The position numbers and the translations under genes were made by a program. A stretch of 64,000 bases of DNA, from positions 33,425,741 through 33,489,740 of the forward strand of contig CM041465.1 of NCBI GenBank assembly GCA_023213395.1. The letters are read 5' to 3'. A model generated the notes under the pieces. The model had not been told where the DNA came from, searched no databases, and worked only from the letters and a program-made list of their open reading frames with translations. This document shows positions 43,118-55,010 of the stretch, piece after piece (the first letter of the stretch is position 1; the number at the start of each line of letters is the position of its first letter). The stretch comes from Cycas panzhihuaensis. Lineage: Eukaryota; Cycadophyta.

Positions 43118-43928
43118 TGGTATCAGAGCAGGTTATTTGCTAAGCATAGCATTGTGCAGGTTCACAAGTTTATTAATGTGTGTGGAGGTGGCTTCGTAGA
43201 GCCAATTACTAGATTTGAGGTTGTGATTTTAGGAGGTGAGCCTCCAAAGTCGTCGTTATTACAAATTATACCAAGTCAGTGACCGTGATTGAAGATTTAT
43301 TACCGGGTAATACTATTCACTTTTGTGTTAGGGTTTTCCCTGTAAATAAATTTGTTGATGTGAATTTGTGAAGCAAAAAAAATTGATGACATGAATGTTT
43401 TAAATTTGCTAGCCATTAAATTCAGTATGGTGGAAGTGAAAGTTTTGTACCTTTTAGGGTTTGTATTGGAAATTGTTGAGAATTTGATTGGTGAAATTTG
43501 AAATCAATTACCTAAGTTGTGTGAAATTACTTCTCATTAAAGAAATTCTGTCATAAATAAATCTTGCATGCAAAGAGAAATCAGTCACTTTAGTATAACC
43601 CCAGTTGTTGCATGAACGAATCCTATGAGGTATTAAATCAGATCATAGAGGACACTCACTGTGAAAGATTAAGTGAAATTGAGAGAAGACAGATCAGAAG
43701 CAGGATGTACTCCCTGTAATTATCCATAGCCATGATTCTGAAAGGGTTGTTGATACATGAGTCATACTAGAAAAAAGAGTACTGCAGAGTTATCATAGGT
43801 TGTTGAACTTGGTGTTGATATGTTGCATGAAGCTAGTGAAGACCGAAAGAAGAAGCAACTACAAATTCGTGAAAATCTATAGAGATTGTGACATCTAGGC
43901 GTAGGAGAATCGTCCATCCTCAAATGAT
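43118..43928 (+). mobile_element. element I: primer site and leader, truncated
   Basis: TGGTATCAGAGCAGG at 43118 is a good Met-type primer site. About 0.8 kb of leader without a gene follows, then the sequence changes abruptly to gypsy D gag at about 43929. Confidence 0.7.
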
Positions 43929-44468
43929 TAGGTACTCCTGACACTTGTACCATTAATGGTGTGACCACTAAGTATGATTGTTCAGACCTCTTGTCCGGTG
44001 AATCTTCAAATAGTTGTCTTATTAATTTATTATCCTAGTCTGCTGAGGGAGCTTCCTCCACCTTCTTCTTGTTATCACTTATGTCCTTCGGGATATCGTC
44101 CACATTTGTATGTTCTTCCTTCCCTAGGGTTTCGTTTTCATTTATAATGTCACTTTGTTCCAAATTTCCTTCTAAAATTTCCTCCTTTTATACCCTTAAA
44201 AGATCATACTCAATTGGGGCAGGTGTTAGTACTATTTTCTCTCCATTTATTTCCTCTCCTTGTTCTTGAGGTGTCTGGGCTCCACTTGCCTCAAATTCTT
44301 CAAAGGACTGTCCCTTAGTCTCATTATTATTCAGGCTCAATCTCCTTGCCCTTCTTAATTTAGATTCCTTTGACCATCGTAATGCCCTTTGTCTACTCAT
44401 TTCTTTCCCTTTAGGTGAAGTAACCTTTTGTGGCTCTCTTGCCTTTGAAGGCCTCTTAGGTGGCATTG
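43929..44468 (-). pseudogene. gag N-terminus of the left D copy
   Basis: M-P-P-K-R-P-S-K-A-R-E-P at 44466 opens a frame to 44188, with the same basic N-terminus as A0. A stop near 44190 precedes D-N-K-L-I-R-Q-L-F-E-D, where the Gln codon CAA (44014-44016) is intact while A0 and the right D copy have stops there. It ends at the junction with I. Confidence 0.75.
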
Positions 44469-44603
44469 GAACGTCCCCTAGTTGTTAGAGGCTTAGTTAC
44501 AGCCTACCATCACGACAAAAGCAAGGGTTCCTTGTCCTTTAAACATACTCCCCTTGTGAAACTCTTGGCCCAGTCCCTCCTCAGTGGACGTAGGCAACGG
44601 AAA

Positions 44604-45472
44604 TGTTCTTATCAAGGGATCACTGGTTGGTAGTCTAGCTTAGGATACGGTCAACATGCTTATATTTCCATCAACTATTATTAAGGTTTCCATGCACACA
44701 GTATTATCACACATTCATCCTTAATCCATCACAACATCATTATGAATTTAGCACAACAGTATACCAATCAATAAATATTCCTTATGCAATCATTATGACA
44801 CACATAATACACAATTTTCCATGAAACTCTTCATTTTATTAAGCAATGAAATTAATACATTCAGTTCTGGAACATATCTTGTATACGTTCTAGTTGTATA
44901 CACATTATTCTGTCACATATCTTCCAAAACTGAATGTATCACAGAATGCATCCCTGAATCATCAATCCATACTGTCCTCCTTGGTATTTGTACTCCTGTA
45001 CTGCCTCATGGATCGAATACTTGGCTCTCGCCACTAGATTGATTCCCAAGGTATCATTAAATACCTCCTTTTGATGCCTTTTGAGTGAAAGGTTGTGACC
45101 CAAAGTCATTATCGTACCTTTATGTAACCAATGTACCTTTTCATTTAATCACATAATTAAATCTCTTTAAAGGTCTCTTTCCTATCCGCATATCCGTACG
45201 TATCTCTGTCTGCACTGTCATCATCAGATCTAGGCGCCTTTAGATCTACTCTGGTCATGCATACCATTCCGTCTGCTAGCATACCCGAAAAGGTACGCAC
45301 CTTGTATTATGTATCGAAAAAGGTACGTACCTATAATACGTACCCAAACAGCATGTATTTCATTATTTTCTACTATGCGTACCTCCATACGGTCTGTACT
45401 TACATTCCTATGGTCAGTACAAGCTTGCATTCCATCTTTCCCATAGTTTATGTGCCAAAATATACCCCTACA
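44604..45472 (-). repeat. middle LTR of D (869 bp)
   Basis: It aligns with 60808-61659. Purine bases (GAGATAGA on the minus strand, 45473-45480) lie on its right, and the primer-site-like block (44591-44600) and gag on its left. It contains a perfect 10-bp palindrome GGTACGTACC near 45322 and a conserved hairpin (45088-45120). Confidence 0.9.
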
Positions 45473-45559
45473 TCTATCTCGAGTCGGCAAAATGGGTTGA
45501 GCATCCTTGCTTATCAAAATTTCAAAAAACGTTCTAGGGTATCCTTCCCCCTCTCTATT

Positions 45560-46370
45560 CTAAGGTTGCTCTTGCTGCCTTTGTTCAGTTGTTGGGTCTC
45601 GTGTGACCAAAATCTCTTCATTAATCTGGGTAAGTGTTGCAATGATGGCATCCTTTTCTTTGATTTTTTTTTTCTTTTAGGGCAACTATCTCTGCCTTGT
45701 ATTCTTCCTCCATTTCCTTGATCAAGTGAATTATTTCTTGTGTTTTACCCTTTGTTTGAGTTGGTTGCGATGATGTTTCCCCTGTCTCCATTGCAAGAGG
45801 AAATTTAGTCCGCTCCTCAAGTGAGGGTTCTGCCTCATTTTCTTCCTCGGGTTCGTCTTTATCTCATCTCTTCTTAGAACTTCTTCGTACCGCTGTTTGG
45901 TATGATGTGGGATAGGAGTGCCCGGAGTCTACTAGAGCCACTTAAAATCTTTGTCATTTCCTTTTTCACTTGTCTTTTGATTTCCATATCTTGAATATTT
46001 TCTGGAAATGCATTACCCATTGTTTCATCAAGGGTTCATGTGGGCAGATGGGTGACCTGAGGAGGTTGTATTCTCGGACATTGATAAATCAAAATAGCCA
46101 ATAATAGGGAGGGGTGTCTAAACGGATGTGTCATTATTTCTCTTATTTGTTGTATCATGTTTACAGCAAAAAATTCAAACCAATTCATTTACTTCCCGTC
46201 ACAAACCCTTGGTAATATTGACATCATTCCCCCTAGAATATATGTGTATTTTCCTTTGGATTAAAACCTTGTATTTATGATCTTTGCTATCCATTGCAAT
46301 CTTATATCCTTGATGTCTGCTACTCGAATCCCTCCTGATAATATCAGGGTGTTTTCTTGACAAAATTCCC
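45560..46370 (-). pseudogene. third ORF of D, C-terminal part, first copy of the duplication
   Basis: On the minus strand it runs from R-E-F-C-Q-E-like sequence through the conserved middle, an acidic stretch (E-P-L-L-E-E-W) and the coiled coil E-M-E-E-E-Y-K-A-E-I to R-Q-Q-E-Q-P and TAG at 45560-45562. The end is nearly the same as in A (R-Q-Q-E-P-P). Stops and an A-run slip near 45665 break it. Confidence 0.75.
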
Positions 46371-46955
46371 TTGCAATGATGGCATCCTTTTCCTTGATTT
46401 TTTTCTTTTAGGGCAACTATCTCTGCCTTGTATTCTTCCTCCATTTCCTTGATCAAGTGAATTATTTCTTGTGTTTTACCCTTTGTTCGAGTTGGTTGTG
46501 ATGATGTTTCCCCTGTCTCCATTGCAAGAGGAAATTCAATCCACTCCTCAAGTAAGGGTTCTACCTCAATTTCTTCCTTGGGTTCATCTTTATCTCATCT
46601 CCTCTTAGAACTTCTTCGTACCACTTGTTTGGTATGATGTGGGATAGGAGTGCCTGGAGTCTACTAGAGCCACTTTAAAATCTTTGTCATTTCCTTTTTC
46701 ACTCGTCTTTTGATTTCTGTATCTTGAATATTTTCTGGAAATGCATTACCCATTGTTTCATCAAGGGTTCATGTGGGCGGATGGGTGACCTGAGGAGGTT
46801 GTATTCTCGGACATTGATAAATCAAAATGGCTAATAATAGGGAGGGGTGTCTAAACGAATGTGTCATTATTTCTCCTATTTGTTGTATCATGTTTACAGC
46901 AAAAAATTCAAACCAATTCATTTGCTTCCTGTCACAAACCCTTGGTAATACTGAT

Positions 46956-46960
46956 ACTAT
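46956..46960. repeat. target duplication of J, left copy (actat)
   Basis: It is matched with one change by attat at 52764-52768. Confidence 0.8.
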
Positions 46961-47327
46961 TGTTAGAAATAATGTACATTCCATTTCATTTCATTTTAGG
47001 TTCATTAGAATAATTCCTCACATGGAATATTCTATATAAGAATATTCTAGTGAGAGAAGATTCTTAGTCAAAGTTTCTAAAAGTCAAAGATGCTCAACTA
47101 TTTATGAGGGTAGTTTGAGCACACCAAATTTCATGGGAGCGTTAGGAGTTTGTTGAACCACCTCCTATGTTTAGACTTAGTGTAAAGTTATAAATATGCA
47201 CTTGTATCATTCATATTTTCTTAATGAGTATTGGAGAGTTTAGTCTTGTTGACGTATCATCACCTCTTGCTTCCTTTTTGCATGTGATTTATGTTATGAG
47301 GCTAGCTTATATCCCCTCATTCTTACA
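46961..47327 (+). repeat. 5' LTR of J (367 bp)
   Basis: It starts TGTTAGAAATAATG and ends CTTACA, with TATAAATA at 47189-47196. Two CpG sites present here (near 47132 and 47261) are TpG or CpA in the 3' LTR. Confidence 0.95.
47189..47196 (+). promoter_or_regulatory. TATA box in the 5' LTR of J
   Basis: TATAAATA, conserved at 52625-52632 in the 3' LTR. Confidence 0.7.
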
Positions 47328-47341
47328 TGGTATCAGAGCCA
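47328..47341 (+). other. primer-binding site of J
   Basis: TGGTATCAGAGCCA directly after the LTR, an excellent match to the initiator Met tRNA end. Confidence 0.92.
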
Positions 47342-48472
47342 GGTTCTGCCATGTGTGCTAGGCTGCTCTAAAGACACTAGTGCCTCTAATGTCTGAGCAT
47401 TTGATGTTGTCCACCCTCTGTCTGAGCATATATGGTTGCTCTGTCTGATATCTGTTCTGCTCCTCAGAAAATCATTGTCACTAACAAGGATAGAGAAAAT
47501 ACATGAGTAGACTATTGCTAAGGGAAAGAACGCAGTCTGTGTATGTAGCTGCTCGATAAACGGAAGACCCTCGCACAACGGCCGTTGTTGAGACAAAAGA
47601 AAGTCGGCACGAATTGACATTATAAGTAGAAGCCACAGTGACGGACGGAGAGCCGAGACAGCTACTGGGAGACAGAGATTCCGAGACGGCTGTCGGTAGA
47701 CGGAGAGCCGAGAAAGCTGCCGGGAGACGAAGATTCCAAGACGGCTGCCGCTGAGACAGAAGGAGAGACGAGGGCACATGTGACAGTCGCCGTTCGTTGG
47801 AGCCGCCGTCTCACACCTAACAAACGGGAGCTGCCGTTCGTCGTGTCGTTGAGCCGCCACTTGAAGAAACACCGCATGCCACGGGCGGAAGGAGAGATGG
47901 GTCCACTCTCCAAATACGCCAAAACGCCTGTACCACCGTCTCCGTGCAAAAATCGACGAAAGGATAAAAATAAAGTCTAATGTTATAACTTTAAGTTATA
48001 AACATTAGAATATCCTTTCAAAATATTCTTTTTAATAAAACAACAAAAAAACTCTTTTATAAAGTTTTTAATCTTTATTAAGTAGGGAGTTTTTAGGAGT
48101 TTTTTTAATCACTAAAGATATTCTTAAGTGAACAAGAATATTCTTTCTACAATTTTCTTCAAACTCCTTTATAAAGCTCTTATTTCTTATTAAGATTGAA
48201 AGTTTTAGGAGTTAATTATTAAGGATATTCTTTAGTCATTAAGGATATTATTTAATTATTAAAGTTGAAAAGATTTCATAATCTTTTTTAAAGTGAATTT
48301 TTCACTTTAGAAGAGACTAAGTGAATCTTAATACTTAAAAAAAAAAAAAAATTCTCTTTCTATCAATTTATTATTCCTCCATTTAGACTATTATAAACTT
48401 TAACTACCTGGCGGCCACTGAGTTAAATTAAACTCATACTTGCGGTAGTATTTGAGTTAATCATAAGTCATA
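47342..48472 (+). other. leader of J with a GC-rich patch
   Basis: This is about 1.1 kb without a supported gene. Around 47560-47950 it is markedly richer in G and C than the rest of the window and contains a 55-bp tandem pair (47644-47753, starting GACGGAGAGCCGAGA). AT-rich sequence follows up to the gag start. Confidence 0.6.
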
Positions 48473-49330
48473 ATGACTTCAGTCAATATTGGAGGGTACA
48501 TATTGCCAGACTCTCAAAAACTTGATGGCAAAAATTATGTACTTTGAAAATTTAAAATTTCCAACATTTTAGCCTTACAAAGACTTATGGAAATTGTAGA
48601 AGACAAAGATAAGAGACCTGAACAAAATCCAGTTGATGAGATCGAAGAGGCAGCATGGTTTGATAGAAACCAAAAGGCATTGGCAATCATTAATCTATCA
48701 GTTGCTGACGAGTTAATCACTTACCTTCAAGGCAAGACACTTGCATCGAAAGCTTGGAAGACTCTTAAAGATTTGTTTGAAATAAAAAATGAAACAAGAG
48801 TCTTGTATTTAAGGAATCAACTTTATTCATGTAAAATAACAAACAATGGCTCTACCACTTCACACTTGCAAAAGCTGAAAGAAATTAAGGAACAACTTAT
48901 TGCAGTTGGTGAAAATATTCAAGATAGAGAACTTCTTAGCATTACTTTGAATAGCTTGCATGCAGGATTTCACATATTTGTGACAAGCATATGTCTTACA
49001 AGTAGACCAGAACCTCTAACATTTCATGAGTTAAGTGGTCTACTATTGCAAGAGGAACAACGGATGGGTTTTTATAATGAAGGAGGAAGTAGCTCCATTG
49101 TACTTGCATCAAAATTCAAGAAAAAACCTGTAAATCATGTTCCAAAGCATCCACCTCAAGCAAGCAACAACAACACTCAAAAATCAAAAAAGGATGTCAC
49201 TTGCAAATATTGCAACAAAAAAGGACATCTTGAAGTTCAGTGTTGGCAGAAAAAGGCTGATATGAAGAAATCTACAACTGCTTTGTCAACAAAAGAGAAT
49301 GACAAAGTCTTTGTATTCAATGCTACAAGT
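48473..49330 (+). pseudogene. Gag of J
   Basis: The likely start is the ATG at 48473 (M-T-S-V-N-I-G-G-Y), upstream of the Met at 48587. A TGA (48545-48547) stands where Trp is expected in Y-V-L-W-K. The copia Gag domain follows (A-W-K-T-L-K-D-L-F, L-R-N-Q-L-Y-S-C-K), then a Lys-rich linker and the knuckle C-K-Y-C-N-K-K-G-H-L-E-V-Q-C at about 49201. After that first stop the frame is open to 49759. Confidence 0.9.
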
Positions 49331-49900
49331 CAAAACTCATGTGAATGGTATGTGGATTCTGGAGCTTCAACACATATCTCATTTCAAAAAGATTGGTTTG
49401 AAGACTTAAAGGAATGTAACATTCCTCCCATTGTACTCAGAGACAATAGTCAGCATCAAGTTGTTGGTTGTGGCACCATCTGCATTCGTCAACCAAATCA
49501 TGGAACCTTTAAGGTTTCCAATGTTCTATTTGTGCCTTCCTTCAAGCACAATCTATTATCTGTTAGTTGCATAGCTCAACAAGATATGAAGGTAGAATTC
49601 GATAAGTCAAAGTGTTTGATGAAAAAGGATAATGATATAATAGCTCAAGGTGTGCATGAGAATGGAGTTTATAAATTCTCTGGCACTTATGAAATTAGTC
49701 TTATGGCTAAAAATTTAGATAACACTTTATGGCATGACCAATTTGGTCATTTGAATTAAACCAGTCCTCAGCTTATGCATAGATTGAATATGGTAAATGA
49801 TTTACCTTCAATCAAGAAAACTGACAAGGTGTGTGAAGCTTGTGCACTTGGAAAGCAGCATAGGGAACCATTCCAGAAATCAAGATGGTGAGCAAAGGAG
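49331..49900 (+). pseudogene. protease and pre-integrase of J
   Basis: W-Y-V-D-S-G-A-S-T-H-I at about 49346 is the retropepsin site. The region continues to W-H-D-Q-F-G-H-L-N and a TAA at 49757, then C-E-A-C-A-L-G-K of the integrase zinc domain and a TGA near 49888. Confidence 0.88.
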
Positions 49901-50659
49901 AAGTTAGAATTGGTACATTCTGACTTATGTGGGCCAATCTCACCACATTCATATGGAGTCGCACAATATTTCATCACTTTCATTGATGATTTTACAAGAA
50001 AGTGTTGGGTTTATCTCATAAAAAACAAATCTGATGCTTTTGCAAAGTTTAAAGAATTCAAAGCTGAAGCTGAAAATCATTCCAATAGAAAGATAAAAAT
50101 ATTGAGAAGTAACAACAGAGGCAAATATCTATCCATTGAATTCATCAATTTTTGCAAAAATCATGGGATACAACATCAACTTACAACGGCATATACTCCA
50201 CAGCTGAACGGTGTTGCAGAGCGAAAGCATCGTGCCGTTCTTGAAATGGCACGATGTATGATGAAGGCAAGATATGTTCCTAAAGGACTTTGGGGAGAAG
50301 CTGTTAATACAACATTGTACTTGTTAAATATTTGTCCTACAAAGGTAGTTAGAAACATAACTCCAGAAGAAGCTTGGACTAATGTAAAACCTTCTGCTGC
50401 ACATCTTAAAATATTTGGATGTATTGCTTATGTACATGTGCCTAAAGAAAAAAGGCATAAACTTGATGACAAGAGTACAAAATGTATTCTTATAAGTTAC
50501 AACTCGACATCAAAAGCATATAGGATTTGGAATCTCACTGACAAGAAAATTGTCATAAGTAGAGATGTATTGTTTCAAGAAACAAAAGAAGATGATCAGC
50601 TCAATGTACCTATAGAAGAAGAACAAAAGCATAAAGGAAAAGAAAAATGTGATAGATAG
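49901..50659 (+). pseudogene. integrase core of J
   Basis: An open frame of about 249 codons. H-S-D-L-C-G-P gives the first Asp and N-G-V-A-E-R-K the Glu. The second Asp is Asn (R-S-N-N-R-G-K-Y instead of S-D-N-G-G-E-Y), so catalysis is lost even without the stops. The C-terminal K-I-V-I-S-R-D-V-L-F is present. A frameshift near 50650 follows. Confidence 0.88.
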
Positions 50660-52393
50660 TAATCAAAATGAAGCTTCTACCTCTTCTATTTTTGATTCTA
50701 CATCTTTTCCTAGTTCTTCAAAGAAATTGCCAAAATGGTAATTACAAACCATTCAAGAATCTGGAGAAGTAAACCTAGATTCTGGAATCCAAACAAGAAG
50801 TAAGACTAATCTTGCTTTGATGGAAAATCTCTTAAGTGTTGAAGAGCCACAAACATTTCATGAAGCCAAGGATGTATCGCATTGGCAAAAAGCCATGAAA
50901 GAAGAATATGACTCTATCATGAAGAATGACACTTGGGATCTTGTCAAATTACCTCCAGGCAAAAAGGTAATTGGTTGTAGATGGGTATATCGAGTCAAGT
51001 ATCAATCTAATGGTGCCATAGAAAGATACAAGGCTCGACTTGTTGCAAAAGGCTACTCTCAAACACCAGGAGTTGATTATGAAGAAACTTTCGCACCTGT
51101 AGCAAAGATAACTACTATAAGGATGTTGTTTTCTCTTGTAGCTCAGTTCAGTTGGGAACTTCATCAAATGGATGTAAAAAATGCCTTCTTAAATGGAATT
51201 TTGAATGAAGAAGTCTATATGAGACAACTAGAAGGGTTTGAAAAAGGAGAGAATGAACAATTTGTTTGCAAGTTGAAGAAAGCTCTTTATGGGATGAAAC
51301 AGGCACTAAGGGCATGGTACTCACGCATTGATGCATATTTTGTCTCACATGGGTTCACAAGATGTGAATCTGATCATAGCTTGTATGTGTTGCATAAGGA
51401 TCATGATATCCTAATTGTAGTTTTGTATGTGGATGATTTAATTTTGACTAGATCTAGCATTGAAAAGATCAACATACTCAAAAAGCAACTATCAAAAACT
51501 TTTGATATGACTGATCTTGGTCTATTACATTTCTATCTAGGAATGGAAATCTGGCAAAAGAAAGATCATATCTTTGTATCTCAGTCAAAGTATGCTTACA
51601 ATTTGTTAAAACGCTTTCATATGGAAAGTTGTAAACCAATTTTAACTCCAATGGAAGTTGGTCTCAAATTGGTAAAAGAAAGCAATGAAAAAACAGTAGA
51701 TGAAACTCTGTATAGGCAACTAGTGGGTAGTCTTATATATTTGACTAACACTAGACCTAATTTGAGTTATGCTATCGGTGTTGTATCAAGATACATGAAT
51801 GCTCCTTCCATATCACATTAGAAAGCAACAAAGCACATTCTAAGATATGTTCATGGAACTATTCGGTTTGGACTCCTATTTTAGAAATCTTCTAAATTTG
51901 TACTATGTGGATTCACTGACTCAGATTGGGCAAGAGATGCTGACACAAGAAGATCTACATCAGGATATTCATTCACACTCAATTCCGGAATGATCTCATG
52001 GAGCAGTAAATTACGAACTTGATTTCTTTATCATCCACTGAAGCTGAATACAAAGCTGCAGTAACCACAACTTATGAATCTATCTGGCTTAGAGGACTTC
52101 TTAGCCACTTCAAACTTGATCAAGATGAACCTACTCAATTATTTTGCAACAATCAAGGTGCAATCCAACTGTCAAAGAATCCAATCTTCCACGCAAGGAG
52201 CAAACATGTGGAAATTCATTATCATTTCATTCGAGAACAAGTGGAGAAAGGTGTAGTCGAATTGGTCTACTGTAGCTCAAGTGATCAAATTGCAGACTTA
52301 CTTACCAAAGCTTTGAATCGTGAAAATTTTGAAAGATTGAGGACATTAATGTTTGTAAGAGAAAATGAACTTAACATTATGGGAGGGTGTTAG
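50660..52393 (+). pseudogene. reverse transcriptase and RNase H of J
   Basis: RT is open from 50817 to 51821 and complete: W-D-L-V-K-L-P-P-G-K, K-A-R-L-V-A-K-G-Y, M-D-V-K-N-A-F-L-N-G, the active site L-Y-V-D-D-L at about 51427, and Q-L-V-G-S-L-I-Y. A TAG at 51819 stands where Trp is expected. RNase H continues with D-S-D-W-A-R-D, a frameshift near 52010, S-S-T-E-A-E-Y-K-A-A, and ends I-M-G-G-C just inside the LTR. Confidence 0.92.
52379..52387 (+). other. polypurine tract of J
   Basis: ATGGGAGGG directly before the 3' LTR; it also encodes the last residues of the polyprotein. Confidence 0.85.
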
Positions 52394-52763
52394 AAATAAT
52401 GTACATTCCATTTCATTTCATTTAAGTTCATTTTAGGTTCATTAGAATAATTCCTCACATGGAATATTCTATATAAGAATATTCTAGTGAGAGAAGATTC
52501 TTAGTCAAAGTTTCTAGAAGTCAAAGATGCTCAACTATTTATGAGGTAGTTTGAGCACACCAAATTTCATGGGAGTGTTAGGAGTTTGTTGAACCACCTC
52601 CTATGTTTAGACTTAGTGTAAAGTTATAAATATGCACTTGTATCATTCATATTTTCTTAATGAGTATTGGAGAGTTTAGTCTTGTTGACATATCATCACC
52701 TCTTGCTTCCTTTTTGCATGTGATTTATGTTATGAGGCTAGCTTATATCCCCTCATTCTTACA
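52388..52763 (+). repeat. 3' LTR of J (376 bp)
   Basis: Nearly identical to 46961-47327; it has about ten extra bases near its start. Confidence 0.95.
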
Positions 52764-52768
52764 ATTAT
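52764..52768. repeat. target duplication of J, right copy (attat)
   Basis: One mismatch to actat at 46956-46960. The intact counterpart of this site in the first copy of the duplication (about 46225) confirms that J interrupts it. Confidence 0.8.
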
Positions 52769-53203
52769 TCCCCCTGGAATGTATGGGTATTTTCTTTTGG
52801 ATTAAAACCTTGTATTTATGATCTTTGCTATCCCTTGCAATCTTATATCCTTGATGTCTACTACTCGAATCCCTCATGATAATATCTGGGTGTGTTCTTG
52901 ACACAATTCCCTTAGCCAGGTTTCTCGGTCCACCTCTGACCTTTTTGTAGCAATTGGGACTTCTTCCTTTGGAAGCCCTATGATTATGTGTGTAGTCTCT
53001 CCATCCAATTTAATTTTCTTCAAATCTTTCTTTAACTCCAACAATATATTTTCTATCAACTCCTGGTCCTAGCAGAGAGGGCTTAGGTATATATGTTCTC
53101 CCTGACCTACCTGTTTCACTTTGGTTTTAAATGGAACAGGTAATTCCTCAAATTCTTTCTTCAATTTAAGTAAGGACATCTCTTGGCACCCTACCGTCTT
53201 CAT

Positions 53204-53879
53204 GCTAGGCACTCTATGGGAAATCTAGAAGCAATGCAAGTATTGACAAGGAGAATAATAGTATAGAACCCTACGTGCGCAAAGTTTTAGGAACAGATAC
53301 TTGTTTCTTGTTGAATTACTTGAATTTCTATCTTAAATTCATACTCCTCCTTTTCTTGAGAGTTTTGCTGCTTACTGGATTGCTACTGGCTCTGGATTCT
53401 TAGCTGTCTCTTCTTGTTTGCCATTTGCATACTGTACGAGAATGCTTGCAAGTACGTATAATACACTTTTGTCTTTTGGTTACTTTACTCTGTGCATACT
53501 AGATAGCGTATTTTTTTGGTATGCATTGTGTATTTTTGGTCGCGCTATTATTACTTTGTGTATCTAGTAACGTACCTTTTTTGATACGTATAGTGTATTT
53601 GATAGGTACATATACAAAATATTTGATTTTTCTGATGCATTTTTCTCAATTTGTTTGACTTTCCCTTGATTTTTCTTATGATAGTATATCTTTCCTCCAT
53701 ATTGCTTATTTGTATGATGTGAGTTACGATTGTTTTTTTTGTTTTAAATTCTTTTTTTGTATTTTTTGTTTACATACTAAACTGAATCATGTTATGATAT
53801 CAAGGCAACCTAATTTGCCTTCAACTTCAAGCAACACATTATGGTACAACCAGTTGATTCTCTGGTAGACTGACATACC
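53204..53879 (-). other. integrase-to-ORF3 spacer of D, with diverged GTACGTA array
   Basis: No gene. Units at about 53451, 53519 and 53583 keep the (g)gtacgtata-atgt type core with spacings of 68 and 64 bp. This is the same period and place as the array in A (10340-10965), though the overall sequence has diverged. Confidence 0.7.
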
Positions 53880-55010
53880 CTAGTTGATATAAGGTTTCAA
53901 TCGACTATCGTTTACCCAAGTTGGTAACAAAGGTCCATCAATCTCATTGAGTTGTACTGAACCATTTTCAAATATCTTTTCGGTTTTGTATGGTCCCAAC
54001 CATTGCATCTTCAATTTATTGGGGTGTGTTTTCATCTTGCTATCATATAGCAGGACTTGATTGCCTTCCTTAAATTGTGGTATTCGTAAATGACGGTCAT
54101 GCCACACCTTTTGTCATCTCTTTTCTATGCCTTGTAACCATTTCGCTGTGTCTTGTTTCTTCCAATCGTATTAGTTCTTCCAACCTTTTCTGTAAGGAAT
54201 GGAAGTTATCCAGTTGACACTGCATAGCCACCCTTAAACTTGGGATTTCAATTTCGATTGAAAGAATGGCTTCAATCCCGTACACGAGTTGAAATGGCAT
54301 TTGTCTTGTCGATCTCTTGTACGTCGTCCTAAAAGCCCATAATATCGATGGTAGCTTTTCAACCCAATCCGATCTCTCCACATCACAGATTTTTCGCAAA
54401 CAATTTTCTATGATTTTATTGGAACTCTCAAATTGTCCATTGGCTCTTGGATAGTAGGGTGTAGATTTTTGATGACTGATCATGAAAGTCGATGTCAATA
54501 TTTCTATAGTTTGATTTAAGAAGTGAACTCCTTGGTTGCTTACGATCTGTAGTGGATATCCAAACCGTGTTATGCTCACTTCATATAGAAATCTAACTAT
54601 ACTTTATGAATCAACTCTTCTAAGTGCTCGTGCTTCCACCCATTTAGTCATATAGTTTGTTGCCACTAAGATAAAGCGGGCTTGGAATTGTCGAGCAGCT
54701 AGTTGGACTAATTTGACGAAGTCAAGTCCCCATTTTTCAAATGGTGCCAAGGGTAGAATAGGGTGGAGAGGCTAGAAATCCTGTTGATTAGGTTTTCCTA
54801 CCCTTTGGCAATATTCACATTTATGTATCCATTTTCTCACATCCTCAAACATTGATGGCCACCAAAATCCTGATGTTAGCACTTTCCTCCATGTTGTCAT
54901 CTTTCCCATATGACCTCCGGCTACTCCCTCGTGTGCTTGGTTCATGATTTGATTAATTTCATGTGGTCCTACACATCGATGTAACACTTCATCAAGCGCC
55001 AACTTATATA
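53880..55010 (-). pseudogene. integrase of D
   Basis: The zinc domain (54772-55002) has [11 protein letters not shown] and C-E-Y-C-Q-R. The core (54097-54579) has V-S-N-Q-G-V-H-F, where the second catalytic Asp has become Asn, and N-G-Q-F-E-S-S. The end is W-L-G-P-Y...S-R-L-K-P-Y-I-N at 53880. Stops lie near 54600 and 54770. Confidence 0.87.

Larger units (their letters stand above)
46961..52763 (+). mobile_element. Ty1/copia element J, complete, recent
   Basis: LTRs at 46961-47327 and 52388-52763, a Met-type primer site, a leader, one long gag-pol region and a polypurine tract. Comparing the LTRs by eye I count three substitutions and two indels, so this is the youngest insertion seen. Despite this, the coding region has about six stops or frameshifts. 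Confidence 0.95.
45637..52912 (-). repeat. 734-bp tandem duplication in the third ORF of D (second copy split by J)
   Basis: 45637-46370 is repeated from 46371; the second copy runs to 46960 and, after J, from 52769 to about 52912. The junction lies at TTGCAATGATGG, present at 45637 and 46371. The copies differ by scattered substitutions. Confidence 0.85.
46371..53203 (-). pseudogene. third ORF of D, start and second copy of the C-terminal part (split by J)
   Basis: The ATG at 53201-53203 starts M-K-T-V-G-C-Q-E, the counterpart of M-R-T-A-G-C-Q-E in A. The best conserved block (52874-53059) includes K-R-S-E-V-D-R-E-T-W-L-R-E-L-C. After J, 46769-46960 has R-K-Q-M-N-W-F-E-F and H-P-S-L-L-L-A-I-L-I-Y-Q, and 46400-46522 the coiled coil. 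Stops are at former Trp, Gln and Lys codons. Confidence 0.78.

Noticed and set aside
47333-47949. Overlapping minus-strand frames of up to 179 codons in the leader of J
   Set aside because: They lie antisense to the element in a GC-rich patch where stop codons are rare; composition is low-complexity Ser/Arg/Leu.
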